A stretch of DNA of 64,000 nt from Aphrophora alni. Its lineage: Eukaryota; Arthropoda; Insecta; Hemiptera; Aphrophoridae. The notes beneath the pieces were generated by a model that was not told the DNA's origin, did not search any database, and saw only the letters and a program-made list of their open reading frames with translations. Below are positions 58,901 through 64,000 of this stretch, in pieces. How positions within the stretch are numbered: position 1 is the first letter of the stretch; every line of letters starts with the position of its first letter. Location of the stretch: positions 43,704,368 through 43,768,367 of the forward strand of contig OY740768.1 in NCBI GenBank assembly GCA_963513935.1, given 5' to 3'. Made by a program: the position numbers and the translations under genes.

Positions 58901-60826
58901 TGCATCAACAACCCGCCCTAATACCTCGAGGCGACACTGTAGTGTTGAGGATATCACGTTTTTATCAACATTAATGTAATAGCAGATATTTCTTGTTGAA
59001 ACTCCATATTCAAGGATAAAATAAAGCAAGAGCTTAAAGTTTCAAAATATTATAAATATTATTAAAAATATTATTCAAAATACTGTACAGTAATTATTAA
59101 AATATTTTGAAACTTTAAGCTTTTGCTTTATAATATCCTTGATTAAATTTTTTATTTTTTGTTCCGGATCGATCCGGATAATCCGGACATCCGGTTGAAT
59201 GAGGTCCGGATAAACGAGGTAGTACTGTACAAACTTCCAATTCAGATATTTTAAAGGAACCCATTCACTTATTGGCTGCATTTGAATTAATTTGAAAAAA
59301 ATATTTAGAGCCAAATTTGAATTTATTTAAAATACCAAGTTAGTACAATATTTCACATTATAGTGGTATTTTTACCAAAATCAGTATATCATAATTATAT
59401 TTTGAGGTGTACTAACTGTCTTTGGTACATAGTTAGAATTATTATTCAGCTATATCTTGGTGCCAAAAAATATAATAGACTAATAATATAAAATGATAGG
59501 AAGTTTGTCATCTCACAAGTTTTATACAGAACAAAAATCTGGGCATCTGTTTTGAAGAAGAAAGCAATGAGGAGAAAATTGGCCTCAGTGCAAAAAAATC
59601 ACAGCAATTAGGGTGATGTTGCCATACCGTATTTAAGTCTGAAGTTGTAGTGCTGCTATTGGCACAGATTCCACCAATTGATCTGCTGGTAGAGGAAAGA
59701 AGAGAAATTTATATGGATCTTTTCCAAAATCATAGGTAGAGTAGAGAATGACATTAAAAACCAAAGGGAAGTTTGGTGCTAGGGAGTGGATTAATAATAA
59801 ATGGCAGGAACAGTGGATTAGTAATAGCAAAGGAAGTTGGACCTTCCAACCGGTTCCGAATATTAGGCCCTAGTTAATGAGGAAGCATGGTGAAGTGAAT
59901 TTTTATTTTATCTAACTAAGATATCTTACCATGTCCAGGCATTGATATTTTGGGGCATATCTGGAAAGATTTAACTGCTGCACACACCATAATGCATAAA
60001 TTGGAGTTATGAAATGGATGATATGAAATGATGAAAATGAGTTACCACACATTGTTTAGCTGCGATAGGTACGCAGGCGCAAGAGAGGGAAGTATTAAAT
60101 TCGATGACGGGTTCAGATATACATAGCAGAAACTTAGTCCAGATTATGATACGATCTAGGAAGAAATGGAATGTTATAGAAACATATGTTATGAGCATTC
60201 TGAGGGGAAAAAGGAAAAGACATGAAAGAAGAACCATGAGATGAAGAAAAAAGAGGGAAAAATATAGCTATTGTGGTAATAAAATAAAACAAATTATTTT
60301 ATTTTGAAATATATTATTTTTGTAAAAGATGTCAATTTATTTCTTATGTACTTGTACTTTGTAGCATTAAAGGTATATTATTAGTGTTATTTTATAAAAG
60401 CCATAAGTCAAGTTAAAAATATAGCAGATAATTTATTAATACAATTTGTTTAGTCATGGTATTTATCTCATATGAGATTAAAATCTCAAAATCAAAGACT
60501 TTCATATTCACAGTACTTCTGAATATGTTAATTAATAAGTAATAATAAAAATATTATTCTAAAGAGAGGGCATAAAACATCATCAGAAAAAAAAAATATA
60601 CCAGGAAAATTTGAGCCATCCTAGCTTGCTGTTGTATTGAACAATGGTTCTCTATAGAGAGGATGACAGGATATGGAGATGTTACAAATGCACTACGGTT
60701 AATCGCTTCTACAACAGAGCGAAAGTTTATTTTCGTAGTAAATGTGTGGCCATGGTATATTAAAGGAGTACCATCATCTCCATCCCAACAGTCCAGTTCC
60801 ACACATCTGCATCCTGTTAGAAGTAC
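30663..60826 (-). CDS. PLCE1-like: Phospholipase C epsilon homologue, 3' part (eight exons)
   Basis: Exons 60602-60826, 56771-57083, 52394-52605, 44553-44858, 43977-44188, 40448-40678, 33773-34121 and 30663-31493 on the minus strand have AG/GT boundaries and compatible phases and join to 892 residues plus stop. Numbering from the first visible residue, X domain is 1-115, acidic X-Y linker about 115-245, Y domain about 246-430, C2 about 437-555, RA1 about 588-690, RA2 about 714-800 and basic tail 803-892. PI-PLCs cleave PIP2 to IP3 and diacylglycerol at the membrane; two C-terminal RA domains are specific to PLC epsilon, which couples to Ras/Rap GTPases. The RasGEF, PH, EF-hand and first part of X, including the first catalytic His, must be encoded beyond 64000. 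Drosophila melanogaster, to my knowledge, has only beta- and gamma-type PLCs, so this gene marks a different lineage. No stop or frameshift is seen. Confidence 0.93.
31494..33772. other. PLC epsilon intron without recognised genes
   Basis: 2.3 kb of AT-rich intron. I recognised no complete mobile element or exon in it. Confidence 0.5.
33773..34121 (-). CDS. PLCE1-like: PLC epsilon exon: end of C2 and start of RA1
   Basis: Acceptor ATTTTTAG, donor GTAAGT. It reads [12 protein letters not shown] and [15 protein letters not shown], the last C2 strands, then a linker and [20 protein letters not shown], the first strands of a ubiquitin-like Ras-association domain. Confidence 0.92.
34819..34963. 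repeat. (TA)n microsatellite
   Basis: About 145 bp of alternating TA with one short CA run and one AGGTTTAGG interruption. The ORF reading Tyr-Ile repeats across it is an artefact. Confidence 0.95.
35668..36393. mobile_element. hAT-type non-autonomous element (726 bp)
   Basis: Ends CAGTGGCGGCTGGTACTTG and, inverted, CAGTGGTGGCTCGTGATTAG. The 8-bp flanks TATGAAGG and CATGAAGG agree at 7 of 8 positions, as expected for an ageing hAT target duplication. No transposase. It lies in the intron between the two C2-coding exons of PLC epsilon. Confidence 0.78.
38349..39405 (+). mobile_element. piggyBac-like deletion derivative nested in Tigger (1,057 bp)
   Basis: Flanked by TTAA on both sides (38345-38348, 39406-39409), with ends CCTCTTGATGCCC and, inverted, CCTTTTGATGCCC. 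Near the left end the word CCCACGCCCGYATATATGCG occurs twice (about 38358 and 38402), a subterminal repeat. Only the first part of a transposase remains. Confidence 0.88.
38687..38959 (+). pseudogene. piggyBac transposase N-terminal remnant
   Basis: ATG 38687 gives [20 protein letters not shown] followed by a Pro/Ser segment with PGPSGDAPT. Acidic, serine-rich starts of this kind are typical of piggyBac transposases. The catalytic domain has been deleted. Confidence 0.65.
40448..40678 (-). CDS. PLCE1-like: PLC epsilon exon: Y-C2 junction and first part of C2
   Basis: Acceptor GTTAATCAG, donor GTAAGT; phase 2 at both ends. It starts FNPWEKEF, then [16 protein letters not shown] (first C2 strand), [12 protein letters not shown] and [17 protein letters not shown]. 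Confidence 0.92.
40679..42000. other. PLC epsilon intron sequence, nothing recognised
   Basis: AT-rich. Around 41750-41990 the plus strand has a lysine/glutamate-rich reading with stops that might be retroelement coding debris, but no motif supports it. Confidence 0.35.
42001..42912 (+). repeat. LTR remnant ending at a TGGCGCCC primer site
   Basis: The end is supported by the primer site that follows. AAGTACACTGTTAAAGAAC and TTACGACCCAAGAGATTTTT (42788-42830) resemble the 3' part of the LTR at 20076-21465. The 5' boundary is a guess; no second LTR or coding interior is present. Confidence 0.45.
42914..42931 (+). other. Primer binding site of an LTR element
   Basis: TGGCGCCCAACTTGTAAC, preceded by ...AATTACA and one spacer base. 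The first eleven bases match the lysine-tRNA-type site of gypsy-like elements. Confidence 0.65.
42932..43976. other. PLC epsilon intron, nothing recognised
   Basis: No gag or pol follows the primer site; the sequence is AT-rich intron up to the Y-domain exon. Confidence 0.4.
43977..44188 (-). CDS. PLCE1-like: PLC epsilon exon: C-terminal Y domain
   Basis: Acceptor TTGATAG, donor GTAAGT, 364-nt intron to its upstream neighbour, the shortest in the gene. It reads [18 protein letters not shown] (substrate-binding Arg), [17 protein letters not shown] and [10 protein letters not shown], all diagnostic of PI-PLC Y. Ends with two bases of an Arg codon. Confidence 0.93.
44553..44858 (-). CDS. PLCE1-like: PLC epsilon exon: Y domain with a Ser/Gly-rich insert
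   Basis: 102 codons, phase 0 both ends, acceptor CTTCTAG, donor [14 protein letters not shown] continues the previous exon; a low-complexity Ala/Ser/Gly segment of about 50 residues follows; then [15 protein letters not shown] and HTETQL, the conserved Y-domain Ser/Asn-Glu block. Confidence 0.9.
44859..45818. other. PLC epsilon intron upstream of the gag fragment
   Basis: AT-rich, no LTR end or primer site found before the gag-like ORF. Confidence 0.4.
45819..47239 (+). pseudogene. Ty3/gypsy-type gag, broken, no pol
   Basis: ATG 45819 opens [19 protein letters not shown] and a coiled-coil-like region ([20 protein letters not shown]). The frame is broken by an inverted duplication at 46245-46295. 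It continues in other frames through [16 protein letters not shown] and a helical segment at 46447-46644. At 46724-47239 it reaches a capsid-like domain: [32 protein letters not shown] and [17 protein letters not shown], the Retrotrans_gag pattern (hydrophobic-A-WW, then F...F). The tail is Asn/Arg/Gln-rich. No CCHC knuckle, protease or RT follows. It lies in the largest visible PLC epsilon intron. Confidence 0.75.
47240..48956 (+). other. Noncoding stretch, possible 3' LTR start near 47799
   Basis: GGGGACTA followed by TGTAACGATATC at 47799 looks like a polypurine tract and LTR start. A purine-rich 48.1-48.8-kb stretch follows. If so, the LTR would run to about 50537, interrupted by the piggyBac derivative. 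No second copy is present to prove it. Confidence 0.3.
48961..50032 (-). mobile_element. piggyBac-like deletion derivative (1,072 bp)
   Basis: TTAA on both sides (48957-48960, 50033-50036) and inverted ends CACCTTAACCGTAATACC that match perfectly. Variants of CCGGTCTGTGAGACC recur near both ends as subterminal repeats. Only the N-terminal part of a transposase is left, on the minus strand. Confidence 0.9.
49222..49665 (-). pseudogene. piggyBac transposase N-terminal remnant
   Basis: From Met ([19 protein letters not shown]) an acidic region follows ([19 protein letters not shown], then [14 protein letters not shown]), then [10 protein letters not shown] and [13 protein letters not shown]. 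Acidic N-terminus plus the FGRxKKxxW block is the usual opening of piggyBac transposases. The catalytic domain is deleted and the ORF ends at FFTNH. Confidence 0.7.
50538..50556 (+). other. Primer-binding-site-like sequence
   Basis: TGGCGTCCAACGTAGAGGC, close to the lysine-type site TGGCGCCCAACGTGGGGC. It suggests that an LTR ends at about 50535-50537. No coding interior follows, so this is a relic. Confidence 0.5.
50756..51207. repeat. Fold-back (long inverted repeat) element
   Basis: Arms 50756-50950 and 51014-51207 (about 195 bp each) are nearly perfect reverse complements; they begin AATTAATTACTATTTAATTA at the left. The centre of about 60 bp is partly self-complementary as well. It has no coding capacity. 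Transcribed from either strand it would form a long hairpin RNA. Confidence 0.92.
51208..52393. other. PLC epsilon intron, unrecognised, less AT-rich
   Basis: Around 51300-52250 the base composition is more even than its surroundings, as if old coding sequence, but stops fall in every frame and I recognise no family. Confidence 0.35.
52394..52605 (-). CDS. PLCE1-like: PLC epsilon exon: X-Y linker and start of Y domain
   Basis: Acceptor ATGTTCTAG, donor GTAAGA. It completes the split Gly codon, runs through a Ser-rich linker and ends [13 protein letters not shown], the conserved beginning of the Y half. Confidence 0.88.
52606..54770. other. PLC epsilon intron, nothing recognised
   Basis: AT-rich, no element ends or exons seen. 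Confidence 0.45.
54771..55330 (+). mobile_element. Possible LINE 3' remnant
   Basis: Plus-strand fragments such as [20 protein letters not shown] recall the C-terminal end of CR1/jockey RTs, where a Lys/Arg-rich helix follows the thumb. It is heavily decayed and contains a 64-bp palindrome. Weak call. Confidence 0.3.
55086..55149. repeat. Perfect 64-bp palindrome
   Basis: Positions 55086-55117 are the exact reverse complement of 55118-55149 with no spacer; the centre is TTCTAATTAGAA. Such structures extrude as cruciforms and are usually unstable. Confidence 0.95.
55331..56770. other. PLC epsilon intron, nothing recognised
   Basis: AT-rich intron up to the X-Y linker exon. Confidence 0.45.
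56771..57083 (-). CDS. PLCE1-like: PLC epsilon exon: end of X domain and acidic X-Y linker
   Basis: Acceptor TTTTTCTAG, donor GTAAAA; enters in phase 0 and leaves one base of a Gly codon. It starts [17 protein letters not shown], then [17 protein letters not shown], the conserved end of X. The linker has a Gly/Arg-rich stretch and then DDFS followed by eleven Asp residues in a row, encoded by a GAT/GAC repeat (about 56780-56815). Acidic X-Y linkers in PLC beta, delta and epsilon are known to cover the active site in the resting enzyme. Confidence 0.9.
57084..58143. other. PLC epsilon intron, nothing recognised
   Basis: AT-rich intron between the linker exon and the Tigger derivative. Confidence 0.45.
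58146..59227 (-). mobile_element. Tigger-type internal deletion derivative (1,082 bp)
   Basis: Ends CAGTACAACCTCGTTTATCC and, inverted, CAGTACTACCTCGTTTATCC, flanked by TA. GGATAATCCGGA and ATCCGGTT words repeat inside both ends. The only coding sequence left is a 38-codon ORF joining the two extremes of a transposase gene. It sits in the intron before the X-Y linker exon. Confidence 0.88.
58410..58526 (-). pseudogene. Fused start and end of a Tigger transposase (38 codons)
   Basis: ATG at 58526 reads [19 protein letters not shown], the basic start and first helix of a CENP-B-type DNA-binding domain. It passes directly into [13 protein letters not shown] and a stop, which resembles the KKITDFF ending of the intact transposase at 6145-7680. 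Everything between, including the catalytic core, has been lost while the frame stays open. Confidence 0.65.
59510..60270 (+). mobile_element. R1-like LINE 3' fragment
   Basis: The plus strand, with frameshifts, reads [20 protein letters not shown] (RT thumb), [17 protein letters not shown] and [20 protein letters not shown] (typical of the R1-group C-terminus, where a W..RW....G.WT motif is followed by a Cys/His region), then a decayed stretch. It ends near an A-rich tract at 60240-60270. Truncated at the 5' side and dead. Confidence 0.6.
60271..60601. other. PLC epsilon intron, nothing recognised
   Basis: AT-rich intron directly downstream of the X-domain exon. Confidence 0.45.
60602..60826 (-). 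CDS. PLCE1-like: PLC epsilon exon: PI-PLC X domain, catalytic part
   Basis: 75 codons, phase 0 at both ends, acceptor TTGCTTGCAG, donor GTATAT. It reads [16 protein letters not shown] (metal-binding Glu10 and Asp12), [10 protein letters not shown] (second catalytic His, His25) and [12 protein letters not shown] (metal-binding Glu59). These match the calcium and catalytic residues of PI-PLC. The preceding exon with the first His is not in the window; the 3.2 kb up to the right edge is intron with transposon debris. Confidence 0.93.
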
Positions 60827-61047
60827 CTGCAAGCAAAGTAAAAGACGAGTTTTAGTTTAAGAAATTATTATTTTTTACAAACATTTCAAAATGATTGAGT
60901 GATATTTATAAAACCTGTCTGTAAATTTAATAAAATGTCTGTAATTTGTTCTGACATCTAATAAAATAATTAGTTTTAAATCAATCATTTTTTCATGTGT
61001 TAAAGAAACAACTAACTACACAGCTGATGATACAAAAATAGGTTAAC

Positions 61048-61230
61048 CATTTGGGATCGTCTGGCCAGCACTGCTGGCCGCATAGTTGTCTGAGTTTACT
61101 CGGCATTGTTTACAATGTCGCCGAGCGTGCAGCTCGGATAGCCATCAGCACTGGCCATGTAACTTTCCTGGCTAGGACGGTAGCCATATTGACTATTTCG
61201 TTGCACCAGCTCGGAATTAATTTTAGACCA
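61048..61230. mobile_element. piggyBac-type terminus (left end)
   Basis: TTAA at 61044-61047 followed by CCATTTGGGATCGTCTGGCC, then a GC-rich stretch with inverted GGCCAGCACTGCTGGCC and, near its end, CACCAGCTCGGAATT. It mirrors the terminus at 14870-15047. Confidence 0.55.
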
Positions 61231-61504
61231 TTTACCATAATTTGTACATATGATGAAAGAATGATAAACGAAAATTGTATCTCAAGCATATTTTATTTCT
61301 AGAAAACTATATAGTTTTAATAAATGAACTGAAACATATTTTTGCAGTTTTTATATTTAAATTTTTTAAAATATTCTTTTATTATAAAAACTAAATTGCA
61401 TGAATTGTTGCTACAATGTGAGTCACAAATTACTTTTTTAGTTTTTAAAGTTTTTTGAGTGATATAATTCAAAGCACTTACCAATAAGAAGTCCTGGATT
61501 GGCC

Positions 61505-62960
61505 GAACAGGTTTTACAATAAAATTTGCTTCTTTTTATTTGCTGTCCAGGCATACGATTGCTGCACATTGCACAATCTTTGGTTTTTCTATCTTCAAGG
61601 GGGCATGGCAGATGTTATTTGCCATTGAGTCTTTCTTCATCTACTGGTTATACATCTGATGGTCTGCCGCTTTTCCTAGAATTTCGTATATTTCCAATGA
61701 GTTGCTTCACTAAAACTTTTCAGAATTGTCTTTGACGTATTTGTTTTTGGTTGGTAACCTTATTGTAAAATATAAATCCGTTCACCAATGGCACTTTCTA
61801 GTTGACAAAAAAAGACTTTTCTCCACCATTTGATGGATTTTCTCGTGAAACAATAGCTAGATATATATTGATTGGCCACATCCACGTCACCCACGAATAT
61901 ATTATATTTGCAGACCAGCTTAGACTTTTTTACCTCTTCTTCCTTAGCCACCTTACGTATATGTCCCCTTACGTATATGTCTGATTGTCTTTGTGGATCC
62001 ATAAGCATATAGAGTACTTAGCATTGGTATTAGGTCTTTCCACAACAACAGGAATACCTCATCATTTTTTGTATACATTTTAATATCTCCTTTTTTTTTC
62101 AATTTAAGCCTACTAATATTTTGTTTTGTGTTTTTTCTTTGTGACCTTACATGGTCAGGGAGTCCTTGCCTGATTAGCATTATGGTCTCGGTTATATGAA
62201 CTTGCCAGTTTAGGAGTGCTTTTGCCAGGTCCAAGTTTGTGTAAAAGCTGTCGGTAAACACATGGAGCCCTTTAATATCTCCATAGGCATCTTTGAGCTT
62301 TCCCACAAGATGAAGTACCACACGACTAGTGGAGCTTAAATCAGGTCTGCCCATACGGTCAATGTTTGCTTTACTAAAATAGGGTTCAATTGCACAAATC
62401 TATCCAGATTTTGCTTCACTCAACACAAAGATTTTTATGCCCCATCTTATTGGCTCGTCTTTGTTGTAGACTTTGAACTGAATTTTCCACTTGAATCCTA
62501 CGGTATTCTCATCTACACTTACGTGTTTGTCAGGAATATAATGTTCCCTGAAATTATTGTCAAGTAAGAAGACAACATTCCAAACTTTTCCAGACCAAGT
62601 TTGTGTGCCGTGTATTGGTCCAGAAGAGGGTGGACCAACGTGAAGGTTCCAAAATATTTGGGAAAACCTCTCTTTACTAAAAAGTCCTTAAAAAAAGTTT
62701 ATTTCAGGTTTTTTGTTCATCCCCATATTTATAATTGTTCCCATAAATGCTTTTCTCTTCTATACTGACGCCTTCCCTAGACCAACACATCGATTTTTTT
62801 TGGAAGGGGTGTATTTTGTTTTCATGAGCATACCTATTGGTTTCATTGGTAATTTCAGTCAATAAAATATCAGTGAAGAATAGTTGAAAGAATTGTAAAG
62901 GTGTTTGTGAAATTTCATCAATTAGTGGCTTAAATTTGACTTACTGGTGACCATGTATAC
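61505..62960 (-). pseudogene. Broken piggyBac-like transposase
   Basis: Minus strand, several frames. Pieces from right to left: ILLTEITNETNRYAHENKIH (about 62840); RFSQIFWNLHVGPPSSG (about 62650); HVSVDENTVGFKWKIQFKVY (first catalytic Asp, about 62500); an in-frame TAG at about 62400; GLHVFTDSFYTNLDLAKALL (second Asp, about 62250); RLKLKKKGDIKMY and LLLWKDLI; KYNIFVGDVDVANQY (third Asp region, about 61890); WWRKVFFCQLESAI; and the Cys cluster HLPCPLEDRKTKDCAMCSNR with SKFYCKTCSANPGL (about 61520-61620). Block order is that of piggyBac transposases with a C-terminal zinc finger. Stops and frameshifts make it dead. Confidence 0.82.
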
Positions 62961-63119
62961 TTATGAAAGTTTTGATCGCATATCTGCCATTCTTTTCAAT
63001 TAGAACTACAATCATTGATGTTACCATTTTTTGTTTCAACATTTATTAGTATGTATAATTAATAAATGTCTTAATTAATTCTTCATTTTTTGAAAGTAAA
63101 TTACCATCTAGGCTAAAAT

Positions 63120-64000
63120 CTGCTAAGGTCCTCCCATTGTTTAAAATGGGTGATAAGGATGAAATTAGCAATTACAGACCTATTTCTTTACTGCTAGTAT
63201 TCAGTAAAAATTTCGAAAAAATTTCTCATGACAACTACTTGAATTTTTAAACAAATCTAATATCCTTTAAAGTGGCCAGTATGACTTTTAAAAAGGTAAA
63301 TCAACAATAGATGTTATAGTTGAGTTAATGGACTTTTTAGTGATGGGTCTTGAAAGGAAAAAAAAAAGAGTATTTTTCTCGAACTTTCCGGAGCTTTTGA
63401 TTGTGTCAATTTCAATTTATTACTTAACAAATGTGAACGGTTTGGTATTAGAGGAATACCACTAATGTGGTTAGACTCATTTATTAATAATAGAACACAG
63501 CGTATTAATGTTGCAGGGAGGCTGTCTAACCAGACCCTACTGAGATCTGGTGTCTCTCAGAGATCAGTTCTTGGTCTGGTATTGTTTTTAATTTATATCA
63601 ATGATTTGTCATTATCAATATATATTATGTAGATAGCCTAATTCAGTTTGCAGATGTCACAACTTTAGTATGAAAGGAAATTCAGTGGAAAATTGGGAAC
63701 ATAAGGCTTTTTTACAAATAAATGCAACAGGTCAATATTTTGAAGAGACTAATTTGACAGTAAATCCAGCCAAGACAAAGTACATGTATTTTAATATTTA
63801 AAAAAGCCAAAATCAGATACCAAGTGTCATGTTGAGTGAAAATTTGTTTGAAAAAGTAAATTCAGTTAAATTCTTGGATCTTATTATAGATAATAAGTTA
63901 ACTTGGAATAACCAAATTATCAGTGTTAGTGCTAAAATTAGTTCATTGATTTTTGTGCTAAGAAAATTTTTACTTAGTTTTGTCTATTGTTTAACTGTTT
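63120..64000 (+). mobile_element. CR1/jockey-like LINE, decayed, runs off the window
   Basis: Plus strand, many stops and frame changes. Recognisable RT blocks are EISNYRPISLL, then GAFDCVNFNLLLNKCERFG, SFINNRTQRINVAGRLSN, SGVSQRSVLGLVLFLIYIND, a spoiled catalytic block (FADVTTL in place of YADDT), VNSVKFLDLIIDNKLTWNNQ and a thumb region at the edge. The RT core order is complete but inactive. Confidence 0.75.

Noticed and set aside
61051..61302. ORF of 83 codons at the piggyBac terminus
   Set aside because: It overlaps subterminal repeats and a palindrome and has no domain.
60827..64000. Upstream PLC exon with the first catalytic His
   Set aside because: I looked for the conserved SHNTYL-type block on the minus strand here and did not see it; the region is intron filled with piggyBac and LINE debris.

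Overview
The window looks like arthropod, most likely insect, nuclear DNA. It is strongly AT-rich, genes are split by long introns with canonical GT/AG sites, and most of the recognisable sequence is transposable-element debris of kinds common in insect genomes: pogo/Tigger, piggyBac, hAT, Ty3/gypsy-like LTR elements, and R1/I/CR1-type LINEs. I cannot fix the species. No tRNA, rRNA or CRISPR array was recognised.

The one clear conserved host gene is a phospholipase C epsilon (PI-PLC) homologue on the minus strand. Eight coding exons between 60826 and 30663 join in frame (2,679 nt, 892 residues). In order they encode the PI-PLC X domain, an acidic X-Y linker, the Y domain, a C2 domain, two Ras-association domains and a basic C-terminal tail with the stop codon. 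The 5' part (RasGEF, PH/EF-hand, start of X with the first catalytic His) lies beyond the right edge. Its introns, 0.36 to 7.5 kb long, are full of mobile elements.

Left third (1-20 kb): AT-rich noncoding DNA; a decayed LINE (4.04-5.8 kb); an apparently intact Tigger element with a 511-codon transposase (5900-8187); a single-exon gene of unknown function with four 47-residue tandem repeats (8529-9593); piggyBac fragments of at least two kinds (10.45-15.05 kb); a Tigger deletion derivative (16209-17120); a 189-bp hAT miniature element (17206-17394); and a second piggyBac-type end (17980 on).

Middle (20-30 kb): a complete, young-looking LTR element (20076-27379). It has 1,390-bp LTRs that look identical by eye, a 4-bp target duplication, a primer-binding-site-like sequence and one 384-codon ORF that I do not recognise, but no visible protease, RT, RNase H or integrase. 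It is followed by a 432-bp hAT element and a short pogo-type element.

Right half (30-64 kb): the PLC epsilon locus. Its introns contain a hAT MITE, a wrecked Tigger with a piggyBac derivative nested in it, an LTR/primer-binding-site remnant, a gypsy-type gag without pol, a second piggyBac deletion derivative, a fold-back element with arms of about 195 bp, a perfect 64-bp palindrome, a Tigger derivative reduced to a 38-codon fusion of transposase start and end, an R1-like LINE tail, and, upstream of the first visible exon, a broken piggyBac transposase and a CR1/jockey-like LINE.

The best candidates for something undescribed are the pol-less LTR element with its orphan ORF and fossil primer site inside the LTR, and the orphan 47-residue-repeat gene.
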